From Candidatus Hodarchaeota archaeon (GTDB taxonomy: Archaea > Asgardarchaeota > Heimdallarchaeia > Hodarchaeales > Hodarchaeaceae), in the NCBI GenBank assembly GCA_016840035.1, contig JAEOTC010000075.1:1-64000 (forward strand): a stretch of 64,000 nt of DNA. Reading direction: 5' to 3'. Shown one piece after another: positions 20,481 to 29,589 of the stretch. The notes beneath the pieces are model-generated. The model worked only from the letters and a program-made list of their open reading frames with translations. It was not told the origin of the DNA and did not search any database. The position numbers and the translations under genes were made by a program. Numbering within the stretch: the first letter of the stretch is position 1; every line of letters begins with the position of its first letter.

Positions 20481-21071
20481 GTGAATCTTGTGTCAATCTC
20501 AAACTCAGATTTACTGATATTTGTCGTAGGTACTTCTGGAAGTGGAAAAGATAGTGTAATGCGAGAAACAGTCACTTATTTGGACACTATTGACATACCA
20601 GCATCGATATTGAGGAGAGTAATTACTAGACCTTCTGATAAAAATGAGGAATCAACTTTTATGACAGTTGAAGAATTCTCGTTGCACAAAGCTGAAGATG
20701 AATTTGCTCTTTATTGGAATATTTATGATAATTGGTATGGGTGCGGATGGAGACAAATAAAGGAAGCAATAAATCGAAAAGAGTTTTTACTAATTAATAT
20801 ATCAAGAGGGATGCTTTTCAAAGCAAGAGAAGTTTTCCCAAAATGTCTAATCATTTTAGTTACAGTTCCTCAAGAAATAGCAGAGTCAAGAATCAAGAAA
20901 CGAGGGAGAGAAGATGAGGAAGGGTTACAAACTCGTTTAACAAGGATGAAGAAAAAAATCGACATGCCCACTCCGAATCTAGTCATTGAGAACATAGGTG
21001 ATCTTCCCAAAACTGCTGAAGTCCTTGGAAACTTTTTAAATATTCGGTACAAAGAAAGGAAAGATGAATAA
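20481..21071 (+). CDS. P-loop kinase, PhnN (ribose 1,5-bisphosphokinase) / guanylate-kinase-like
   Basis: 'LIFVVGTSGSGKDSVMRET', 'RRVITRPSDKNEESTFMTVEEF', 'LINISRGMLFKAREVFPKCLIILVTVPQEIAESRIKKRGRED'. GTG start. Confidence 0.75.
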   Translation: MNLVSISNSDLLIFVVGTSGSGKDSVMRETVTYLDTIDIPASILRRVITRPSDKNEESTFMTVEEFSLHKAEDEFALYWNIYDNWYGCGWRQIKEAINRKEFLLINISRGMLFKAREVFPKCLIILVTVPQEIAESRIKKRGREDEEGLQTRLTRMKKKIDMPTPNLVIENIGDLPKTAEVLGNFLNIRYKERKDE

Positions 21072-21630
21072 AATGACCTTAATCATGAGTAAATTGAAAG
21101 AATTTTCTGAATCACGGCTGCTACCTATACTCACAGTAATCTCGTTAGTTTTTACAGTTCTAGTCTATCTCTTAATGAGACCAATAGAGGTTGAATTAAC
21201 TACTCAAACCGCATACGGGGTTATAGATTTAGAATTTGCTTGGAATGTAGAACAAATGGAAACCATTTTATCTTCTTGGGGAGATGAATTAATAGCTAAG
21301 GAAATTAATGCTGTATTACTTGATTTTGGTTTTCTTGTAGTTTATTCACTATCTCTTACCGGAGTCACTTTATTACTAACGAAATTAGGCGCTTTTACTA
21401 GTTTAACTAATCTTGGATATTACTTTGCAATTCTTCCCTTCATCGCAGCTGGATTCGATTTCATTGAAAATGTCAATCTTCTTTTAGTTCTCAGCTCCCC
21501 ATCTTCCTTCCCCTCGTTCGCACCATTGTTAGCTTCCATCTGTGCAGCACTGAAGTTTGGTTTGATAATCATAACCATAATTTTCTGGTTTGGCGGAATA
21601 CTTTACTCATTAGTTCAAAGAATTGTATAA
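21064..21630 (+). CDS. hypothetical membrane protein
   Basis: 188 aa, about 4 TM; overlaps the previous gene by 8 bp. Confidence 0.65.
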   Translation: MNKMTLIMSKLKEFSESRLLPILTVISLVFTVLVYLLMRPIEVELTTQTAYGVIDLEFAWNVEQMETILSSWGDELIAKEINAVLLDFGFLVVYSLSLTGVTLLLTKLGAFTSLTNLGYYFAILPFIAAGFDFIENVNLLLVLSSPSSFPSFAPLLASICAALKFGLIIITIIFWFGGILYSLVQRIV

Positions 21631-21672
21631 CCGTGGGATAAACAAAGATCATTTGTTATATAACAGTAACTT

Positions 21673-22128
21673 TCAAACAATTTCCACAAATCTGGAGAGA
21701 ATATACCATGTGGCCTGAAATGCATCATTTTCAAGTGTTGCTTCAATGGTATAACCATTTTTTTGATAAAATTTTATGTTTTGATGTTTTTCACTTGTAC
21801 TAAGTCGTATTTTATGCCATTTCTTTTCTTTTGCCAGATTCTCCAATTTTTGTAAAATTAGACTACCAATTCCTTGAGATTTCCGGTATTCCTCCTTTAC
21901 AAGTAATGTTGATACTCGTAGTGTGTTTCCCATTATCAAACATTGGGCTGCACCAAGTATCTGTCTAGATGAAGAGTTGTCAGTCACGATTACGGTTAGG
22001 GGCTGATTGATTTCGTCTGAAATATCTCTACCAAAGTGTTGTGAATTCGCAGAGAGCCATTCATGCCTGAAAAAGGATTTAATATCTTCATCTGCCTTAT
22101 CAAAGATGAATTCAACATTTAGTTCCAT
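21673..22128 (-). CDS. GNAT family N-acetyltransferase
   Basis: 'LRVSTLLVKEEYRKSQGIGSLILQKLENLAKEKKWHKIRLSTSEKHQNIKFYQKNGYTIEATL'. Confidence 0.85.
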   Translation of the reverse strand: MELNVEFIFDKADEDIKSFFRHEWLSANSQHFGRDISDEINQPLTVIVTDNSSSRQILGAAQCLIMGNTLRVSTLLVKEEYRKSQGIGSLILQKLENLAKEKKWHKIRLSTSEKHQNIKFYQKNGYTIEATLENDAFQATWYILSRFVEIV

Positions 22129-22261
22129 TTTTCCATCTCAAATTACGTTAATTTCATCATTTAAGGAATTTGGGATGGTGGATTCTAATAAGCAATGACA
22201 ATTTATTCCCCCTAAACTTTTTAGACTACGTTCCAAATAAGGGTACTTGGTGGATTGTTCG

Positions 22262-22754
22262 AATGCAACTTCCTACTCATGTCCTCGTGGCTGTTTTTAC
22301 TCAATATTTAATCACGAAATTTCTAACATTCCCAACATGTGTAGAAATATGTTTAATTATTCTCCTTTGTGGATTTTCACATTTCTTCATCGATGCGCTA
22401 GGGAAAATCACCTATCACCCCCCAATCCGTGAACTAGGAAATTTTTGGTTATATTGGCATATTTTCCTTTATGCATTCGGTTTTTTCTTGATTTTCCTAT
22501 ATTTTCAAGTTTATTGGCTAGGAATTCTCTCAGGTCTCCTTGTTGATATCTGGGATTGGATTATCCTAAGAAATTATGCGAAATATACATCACAACCTGA
22601 TTGGGGAAAAAAATATTATCTCCATCCAATTGCAGATAAAATTCGTGGGATTTTTTTCTCTAGATTTCCCAACCTGAACCATTCAAAGGTTGGTATTCTG
22701 CCAGAAATAATACTCTATATTGGATGGTTAATCCTCTATTTGTCTACAAGTTAA
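22262..22754 (+). CDS. membrane protein with conserved-looking His/Asp residues
   Basis: Internal ATG at 22262 starts MQLPTHVLVAVF...; several TM segments; 'GFSHFFIDALGKITYHPP'. ORF may instead start upstream at 22170. Confidence 0.6.
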
Positions 22755-22766
22755 TCAGTATTTTGA

Positions 22767-24017
22767 CTAATAGAATCGTTCTTGTGTATATTTTGTTTGG
22801 GATATGATTTTTCCATTTCGTATTGTTGTTCTTGCTGGGGGAGTGGTTCGGATTGCCTCGTGTACATTCTTAACTCCATGCAGAATCAATAGATCCGCTG
22901 ACGTACCTACTTCGAATTGATGAGTAATATCCATAGTTTTCGCTGCATTGATAGTTATGGTATCGTATAATGTATTAATAGCAGATGCAGTCGTCATCTT
23001 TGCCGCATGGCCTAGTAAATTAGCCACCTCAAGCATATCACCCTTTCCAAATGGATAGTATGGATCGTGTATACAATCCTGACCAATAGTTACGTTTACA
23101 CCAGCTTCTAGAAGTTCTTTTACTCTGGTAATACCAACTCTCTGTGCTCTGGTATCTAACCGTCCTTGAAGAACCATATTGGTTGGTGGGTTAGTAACAA
23201 CATTAATTCCTGCTTTTTTCACTAATTCAATAACTCGAGCAGCATGATAATCATCATAGGAAGAGAGTGCACATATATGATCGACAGTAATTGAATTCCT
23301 AAATTTTTCCTCTATGGCACGTGAAGCCAGATATTGTAGGGTACGGGAATTAGGATCGTCTGTTTCGTCTGTATGACTATCGATTGGAACATTATACTTT
23401 TTAGCTAGGGAAAGAAGAATATTTACATGTTTTTTAGAATTCTCGTCATTGAATTCATTGTGTGGCATCCCTCCTAAAATCATCTCTTTTCCTCCCAATT
23501 CTAGTGCCTTTTCTAACAGTTCTTCTGTCCCTTCATCCTTTAAGATGCCTTCTTGGGGGAAAGCAACGATTTGTAGGTCGATGACATTTTTAAACTCCTC
23601 TTTGGTTGCAAGAAGCCCTTTTAATGGCATTAATCCTCCAATCGAATCGACATCAATATGAGTACGAATATGAGTTACTCCAAATTTTATCTGATTGTTG
23701 ATCACTTCAGACGCTCTTTTTTTAATATTATCCACTGTATAGTTTCTTTTTACTTCCCAAGTTTGTTGGATAGCTTCCCATAGAGTACCTGAAATATTAG
23801 GCTCAATAATATCGCCAATAAGTACTTTGTCAAGATGGATGTGAGGGGAAATCAGACTCTCAGTAACCAAAGATTGTTCTGCATTTATTATATGATCAAA
23901 TTGATTCTCACTAAATTTTGTGTCAATATCTGATATATTTGTTATCAATCCGCCATCGATTGTGATATTGACTAAATTTCCTTCCCTTGTAAGTGCATTT
24001 TTAATACCTAAACTCAT
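22767..24017 (-). CDS. amidohydrolase, cytosine deaminase-like
   Basis: 'SPHIHLDK', 'GGMPHNE', 'DSHTDETDDPNSRTL', 'VTIGQDCIHDPYYPFGKGDML'. Confidence 0.85.
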   Translation of the reverse strand: MSLGIKNALTREGNLVNITIDGGLITNISDIDTKFSENQFDHIINAEQSLVTESLISPHIHLDKVLIGDIIEPNISGTLWEAIQQTWEVKRNYTVDNIKKRASEVINNQIKFGVTHIRTHIDVDSIGGLMPLKGLLATKEEFKNVIDLQIVAFPQEGILKDEGTEELLEKALELGGKEMILGGMPHNEFNDENSKKHVNILLSLAKKYNVPIDSHTDETDDPNSRTLQYLASRAIEEKFRNSITVDHICALSSYDDYHAARVIELVKKAGINVVTNPPTNMVLQGRLDTRAQRVGITRVKELLEAGVNVTIGQDCIHDPYYPFGKGDMLEVANLLGHAAKMTTASAINTLYDTITINAAKTMDITHQFEVGTSADLLILHGVKNVHEAIRTTPPARTTIRNGKIISQTKYTQERFY

Positions 24018-24137
24018 TTCTCTCAGCCTTTATTTCACATGGTTTTGAATCAGCGATTTATAATGATTATTCGATTTTTTCAAATTCTTTTCTGATAGAT
24101 CCATTCCTCTGGAGACAGATTCTCTCTTGATAACTCT

Positions 24138-24998
24138 TTATTTTCGCTTAATTATTATAAAGGATGTTGCAATTAGGAAGAGGAGTGGAATACCAAAGAT
24201 AATATTTAGAGGAATGCCGAGTTGTCTATTGAGACTCCTATAGTCATCACGTATCTCATTATTTGTTAGTACTCTATTATACATTCGAACTTCATCAATT
24301 CGACCATTAAAATCCCTATTATCCATGAAATGATTACCGATGATAACAGGTGCAGATGTTTTGTGAACTCCTATTGAAGCTCTTCGTATTCCTACTAAGG
24401 TTCCATTGATGTAGAGCTGCATTAATGTCCCATCATACGTACTAGTAACAAAAGTCCATTCTGTGAAACTGATATTTTTGAATGCGTGACACTCTGTCCA
24501 CGGAGGGTCTCCAGACGGTGTTATAGTAAGAATAGGCCTCTGTGAATTAGACCAAAGCTCAAAAATATATGCAGCCTCTACAGTTAGAGTTTCTGTAAAA
24601 TATTTAGAAACTATTTGATGCCTGGCTCCTGTAGGACCATAGATAAAAATCCATGCTTCAATTGTGAAAGCTTCCACATCAAAGATTGGATTGATACCAC
24701 AATTAACCCAATCTCCGCGATCAAAATCCAAGGCTGTACCTCTATATCCCTCAGTCCAACTAGCTCCATTTATGATTCCAGTATTTCCTTCACCTGAAAG
24801 ATCGTACGCTATATTGCCCGATCCCTCATCGAAGGTGAGATTGAGAATCAATCCCTCTGATGAATAACCAATAGTCATATCAAAAGGTAAGAATATACTG
24901 GATATAATAATAAATGAAATAACTAACGATTTATAGATTTTTAGAGCTTTCACTACATTTCCCGTTAACTCAGACTTCAGAGTATTCATTGTTATCAA
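24138..24998 (-). CDS. membrane-anchored LamG/concanavalin-like domain protein
   Basis: 'GLILNLTFDEGSGNIAYDLSGEGNTGIINGASWTEGYRGTALDF' and 'GRIDEVRMYNRVLTNNEI' are LamG-like; N-terminal hydrophobic segment and C-terminal TM anchor. Confidence 0.85.
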   Translation of the reverse strand: MITMNTLKSELTGNVVKALKIYKSLVISFIIISSIFLPFDMTIGYSSEGLILNLTFDEGSGNIAYDLSGEGNTGIINGASWTEGYRGTALDFDRGDWVNCGINPIFDVEAFTIEAWIFIYGPTGARHQIVSKYFTETLTVEAAYIFELWSNSQRPILTITPSGDPPWTECHAFKNISFTEWTFVTSTYDGTLMQLYINGTLVGIRRASIGVHKTSAPVIIGNHFMDNRDFNGRIDEVRMYNRVLTNNEIRDDYRSLNRQLGIPLNIIFGIPLLFLIATSFIIIKRK

Positions 24999-26244
24999 TG
25001 ATTTTCTTCAAGTATTGCACAACTAACCAAATTTCATGATATGTATTATACAATGCAATTGGTGCTAGTCTAACAACACTCGGCGGTCTAAAATCACTAA
25101 TAACATTATATTTAATATTGAGGCAGTCAACTATCCGTTGTGCCTCAGTATCATGTTCAATAGCTATATGTCCCGACCTTTTCTCAGGATTTCGTGGTGT
25201 ACCAATTTTAAAATTATATGGTTCAATACTGAGAACTTCATCAACAAGATAGATTAGATATGATGTTAATTTCACTGATTTTCGTCTAATATTATCTATT
25301 CCAGCTTCCAACGTCAGATTTAATGATCCCTCGATTGGTGCAGAGCAAAGGATATTTGAGCTGGAAATTTGCCAACCACCTGCTGATTTTGCATGACGAA
25401 AATCTAATGACATATCAAATTGCTTATCTTTTTCGTAACCAAACCAGCCAGCTAATCCTGGTTCTTTCTCAAAATGTTTCTTATTGAGGTAAAGAAATCC
25501 AGTTCCACCAGGTCCTGAATTGAGATATTTATAACTACACCAGAAAGCAAAATCTACTCCCCACTCATCGAACCTATGGGGTACAACACCGACAGAATGA
25601 CTACAATCCCATCCAATGGGAATTCTTCTTTCATTTGCTGCTTTAGTAATCAGCTCCATGTCGAATAATTGCCCACTTCTGTATAAAGCCGAAGGTAAAA
25701 GGATTAAGGCCACATCATCTTTCATTCGTTCGATTACTCGCTCTTCATCAATTGTACGACCATCCTCACTTGGTATTAGTACAAGGTGATCTTTTGGATT
25801 TAACCCTCGTAATTTTATTTGACTTTCTAGCGCATAAATATCTGTGGGAAAATCCAACTCATCTGCAATGATTTTAGTGCGCTTATCATCCTTAGGATTA
25901 TAGAAAGTACTTACAAGCGAATGTAGGTTAACCGTAGTTGTACCTGTGGCAATTACTTCAGTTGGTTCCGCACCCACTAGGGGAGCAGCTAATGCTCCTA
26001 GATCTTCACCAAAATAAAACCACGATTTATCGGATTTAAACCATCCCAGTATCCCTAGTTCTTTCCATTCATCAATCACTCTCAGAAGAGAATGTTCAGC
26101 TTCTTTAGAAAGTAATCCTAATGAGTTACCATCAAGATAGATTGTATCTTGAGGAATATAAAATCTCTTACGAAATTTTGCAAGGGAATCCTTGGAATCT
26201 AGGTCTAAAGCACACTGTTCACTGGTATTAAATGTAGTAATCAC
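24970..26244 (-). CDS. kynU: kynureninase
   Basis: 'IYLDGNSLGLL', 'GWFKSDKSWFYFGEDLGALAAPLVGAEPTEVIATGTTTVNLH', 'WCSYKYLNSGPGGTGFLYLNKKH' PLP-lysine region. Confidence 0.92.
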   Translation of the reverse strand: MITTFNTSEQCALDLDSKDSLAKFRKRFYIPQDTIYLDGNSLGLLSKEAEHSLLRVIDEWKELGILGWFKSDKSWFYFGEDLGALAAPLVGAEPTEVIATGTTTVNLHSLVSTFYNPKDDKRTKIIADELDFPTDIYALESQIKLRGLNPKDHLVLIPSEDGRTIDEERVIERMKDDVALILLPSALYRSGQLFDMELITKAANERRIPIGWDCSHSVGVVPHRFDEWGVDFAFWCSYKYLNSGPGGTGFLYLNKKHFEKEPGLAGWFGYEKDKQFDMSLDFRHAKSAGGWQISSSNILCSAPIEGSLNLTLEAGIDNIRRKSVKLTSYLIYLVDEVLSIEPYNFKIGTPRNPEKRSGHIAIEHDTEAQRIVDCLNIKYNVISDFRPPSVVRLAPIALYNTYHEIWLVVQYLKKIIDNNEYSEV

Positions 26245-26435
26245 TTATACTCCTCCTTTAAGATCAAATGTCTCCATGGATTTTTATGAAAGAGTTATTG
26301 TAACAGAAACTAATGTATTTACTGTATCTCATATGACGAGAAAGAATTTTTAGTTTACTCTCCTCCATCTTAGATACCGAATCAAAAACCCATTTGTATT
26401 TCGACTGGAGATTAATTTAACAAAAAGTATCAAAG

Positions 26436-27173
26436 TTGATAATTATGTCAGTAGATGAAGATATTCTAAGACCGAAACCGAATAAAATTTGCCCTGATAA
26501 TACACCTTATCCTGCTAAATTTATTAATCTTGTAGACGGCTCCAAGATGGTCGTTCGTCAAATCACGCGAGAAGAAACAAAAAAAATTATTCCGCTCTTT
26601 TATGATATTGTAAAAATAAACAAAGACTTTTATGATCTTGTGGGGGCAAGAATACTAGGGGAATTACTTGCATACGTGCAATATCGTGTACAGGATGAAT
26701 ATGTACTCCTTGGTCAAGTACACGAAACTGGAGAAGTCCTCGGATTGGTTAATGGTTATTTAAGCTTTAATGATCCGAAAATTGGTCTCAGCTATCATAC
26801 AATGACTTTCAAGAGAGGCTTACGTGTTGGTGCACATCTTTTTGTGGCTAAAATGGAATACCATCTTGACTACCTTCAAAACGATGAAGTAAAAATCGTT
26901 GCAGAATCTCATCACGGATTTCGTCGATGGATGGAGGAATTACGTTTAGGTGAGGACTTCGGTTTTGAACATCCCCTGGGTGGAGTGCCTTCTTATGTTC
27001 TTTCCAGAAAGAACTGGGAATCCTATGTCAAACCAGAGCGATGTTTCGGTACAGAAAATCGTCCTGTCCCTGACGAATATATTAAAACTGTCTCTGCGAA
27101 TATCCTTTTACCAGATGATGTCACATTCCAAATTACTGGAACCACAAAAGAAGAATTTTTGAAGGGACTATAA
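26436..27173 (+). CDS. GNAT-like acyltransferase-fold protein, upstream of thiolase
   Basis: 245 aa; 'MVVRQITREETKKIIPLFYDI...GEVLGLVNGYLSFNDPKIGLSYHTMTFKRGLRVGAHLF' is weakly GNAT-like. Abuts the next gene. Confidence 0.5.
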   Translation: MIIMSVDEDILRPKPNKICPDNTPYPAKFINLVDGSKMVVRQITREETKKIIPLFYDIVKINKDFYDLVGARILGELLAYVQYRVQDEYVLLGQVHETGEVLGLVNGYLSFNDPKIGLSYHTMTFKRGLRVGAHLFVAKMEYHLDYLQNDEVKIVAESHHGFRRWMEELRLGEDFGFEHPLGGVPSYVLSRKNWESYVKPERCFGTENRPVPDEYIKTVSANILLPDDVTFQITGTTKEEFLKGL

Positions 27174-28361
27174 ATGCGTGAAGTAGCCATAATTGGCGTT
27201 GGAATGGGCAATCGCTGGGGAAAATACAGCGGTACTCTCATTGAAATGATGGCCGAAGCTTCTCTTTCAGCAATTGATGACGCAGGAACTGACGAAATTG
27301 ATGCGTTATTTGTTGCAAATATGGGAGCGGGGAGGATTAATAATCAAACTGCGTTGGGTTCGGCTTTAATCGACTATCTCAATTTATTCCCTGCTGTCGG
27401 AGCATCCATCGAGAATGGACCTGCTTCTGGGGCTACTGCCGCAAGAATTGGCTATATGGCAATTGCCTCTGGACTTCATGATGTGGTCATGATCACAGGT
27501 GGAGAAAAAATGCGTGTGGCTCCAGGACCAGTCGTTACCGATTTTGTTGCGACTATGGCACACCCAGAAGCAGAATATATTTACGGGATCACTTTTCCGA
27601 GTCTTGGTGCGCTTCTAGCTCGCCTATACTTTGAACAATATGGTGTTACATCAGAAGATCTCGCACGAGTAGCCATAAAAAATCATCAAAATGGATTGAA
27701 AAATCCTCATGCCCACATTCAGCAAAATATTACAATGGAAGGAATTTTGACCAGTCGGGAAGCGAGTCTAAATAATCCAATGATTGCTGACCCTTTACAC
27801 CTTTATGATATGTGTCCAGTCACAGATGGTGCTGCTTCGCTAATCATGTGCTCTATGGAAAAAGCCCAAGAATTTCAGAAAAAACCTCTTATTAAATTTG
27901 CTGGAACAGGACAGGGTATGGATACCATGGCTGTTCATGAGCGAGAAGACCCAACTTTCCTAAAAGCTGTAAAAATTGCCTCTGATCAAGCCTTCAGTAT
28001 GGCAGGGTTAACTCGAGCAGATATTGATTTTGCGGAAATTCATGACGCCTTTGAAATCCTGGAACTTGCTGAATTGGAATCAGCAGGGTTCTATGAACGT
28101 GGTAAATCTCACCTTGCCATACGAAATGGAGAAACTGAGATTTCTGGAAAGTTTCCTGTAAATACTTCTGGTGGACTTAAAGCTAGAGGCCATCCTGTTG
28201 GAGCAACTGGAGTGGCACAACTTTGTGAGCTGGTGTGGCAATTACGTGGTGAAGCGGGTGAGCGTCAGATTCCTAGTACACCCAAACATGGTTATGCTGT
28301 CAACTTTGGTGGATTTGGAAATAATGTGGTATCTACAATTCTTTCTCGTGTTATGGAGTGA
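27174..28361 (+). CDS. thiolase family protein (archaeal acetyl-CoA C-acetyltransferase type)
   Basis: 'GASIENGPASGATAARIGYMAIASGLHDVVMITGGEKM', 'DFAEIHDAFEI', 'NTSGGLKARGHPVGATGVAQLCEL'. Confidence 0.92.
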   Translation: MREVAIIGVGMGNRWGKYSGTLIEMMAEASLSAIDDAGTDEIDALFVANMGAGRINNQTALGSALIDYLNLFPAVGASIENGPASGATAARIGYMAIASGLHDVVMITGGEKMRVAPGPVVTDFVATMAHPEAEYIYGITFPSLGALLARLYFEQYGVTSEDLARVAIKNHQNGLKNPHAHIQQNITMEGILTSREASLNNPMIADPLHLYDMCPVTDGAASLIMCSMEKAQEFQKKPLIKFAGTGQGMDTMAVHEREDPTFLKAVKIASDQAFSMAGLTRADIDFAEIHDAFEILELAELESAGFYERGKSHLAIRNGETEISGKFPVNTSGGLKARGHPVGATGVAQLCELVWQLRGEAGERQIPSTPKHGYAVNFGGFGNNVVSTILSRVME

Positions 28362-28366
28362 AAAAA

Positions 28367-28714
28367 ATGACAGAACGTACACCTACTGGATTTAAATGTC
28401 TCAATTGTGGAAAAATCCATTATCCACGGCATGGCCGCTGTTTAGAATGTAAGCAACGAGAATTTGAGGAAGTTAACCTTCCATCTGAGGGGACATTGAT
28501 CACCTTTACTCAGTTAAAAGCACCTCCTTCTGGAATAGATTCAAGATCTTTGTTTTTAGGTATTATTGATCTTGGAGAAGTTCGTTACACAGGGCAGATT
28601 GAAGTTGAGGATATTGGAAAATTACATACTGGGATGAAGTTGACTCCACATTGGAAACATGTGAGAACGATTGATAATCGTTCCGTAAGTGGATTTGTGT
28701 GGCTCCCTTCGTAA
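28367..28714 (+). CDS. DUF35 OB-fold/zinc-ribbon protein, thiolase partner
   Basis: 'FKCLNCGKIHYPRHGRCLECKQREFEEVNLPSEGTLITFTQLKAPP'. ATG at 28367; GTG at 28358 is an alternative. Confidence 0.88.
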   Translation: MTERTPTGFKCLNCGKIHYPRHGRCLECKQREFEEVNLPSEGTLITFTQLKAPPSGIDSRSLFLGIIDLGEVRYTGQIEVEDIGKLHTGMKLTPHWKHVRTIDNRSVSGFVWLPS

Positions 28715-28813
28715 TATAATCCAATTCAATTTTTTATACATTCAACGTAAAATGGCCGTAATAGATAATGAAAGATGGGGTGAGGGGAGTTAATTAAAAT
28801 CTCAAATTAATCG

Positions 28814-28862
28814 ACTTAGCTCTTACAGAAGTTAATAGGTCATATGAAGAAGTAAGCTAAGT
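28814..28862. other. intergenic imperfect inverted repeat
   Basis: ACTTAGCtCTTAC (28814-28826) versus GTAAGCTAAGT (28852-28862). Confidence 0.4.
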
Positions 28863-28939
28863 AATCCTAAGCTTTATAATCTTAAGATCCTAGTGTTTCC
28901 AACATTATTGTATTTGATGGAAATCAAGTTGATGAAGAA

Positions 28940-29452
28940 ATGGTAAAATTCTGTCCTTCTTGTGGTCAAGAAACTGATCCAGACTCACTTTATTGTTTGA
29001 AATGTGGTAAAAAACTTCCCGAATCTGATTTCGCTCCAGCAGATAAAGGCAAGGCCGAACAAAGAGTGCCTCCCCAAGCACCTACCTATCAACCGTCAAG
29101 TTATCAACAAGAATTTCAACCCCGTCCCTACCATCCCTCAATGAAAGCACCCTTAGGTGAGCGTTGTGTCGCTTATTTAGTTGATTATTTTATCAATCAG
29201 TTCACTTGTGGAATCTATGGTTGTGTTAAGGATGGTATCCGTGATGGTCAATCCATAGGAAAAGGATTAATGAACTTGCGTGTTGTTGATTATAATACTG
29301 GTCAACCCGCAACCATTGGCCAATCTTTTCTCCGCAATTGTCTCTGTGGATTTGTGGACGGATGCGTATGTTATTGTCCAATGTTTGTCTCGGAAGATGG
29401 TAGACGAATCGGTGATCATGGAGCTGGCACTATCGTGATCTTGGATAAATAA
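28940..29452 (+). CDS. zinc-ribbon plus RDD-family membrane protein
   Basis: CPSCGQETDPDSLYCLKCG ribbon; RDD-like 'APLGERCVAYLVDYFIN...GQSIGKGLMNLRVVDYNTGQPATIGQSFLRN'. Confidence 0.8.
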   Translation: MVKFCPSCGQETDPDSLYCLKCGKKLPESDFAPADKGKAEQRVPPQAPTYQPSSYQQEFQPRPYHPSMKAPLGERCVAYLVDYFINQFTCGIYGCVKDGIRDGQSIGKGLMNLRVVDYNTGQPATIGQSFLRNCLCGFVDGCVCYCPMFVSEDGRRIGDHGAGTIVILDK

Positions 29453-29589
29453 AGGAAGTTTCCTTCTCAAAGGAAAAACCCATGAGATTATTTTACTCCT
29501 TAAGAAAAAGTTTATCACGGAATAAACTGATTCGATCGGTTCACAACACCAAAAAGGATCCTTAAGACTTATAGGATAGGTTGTATTAA

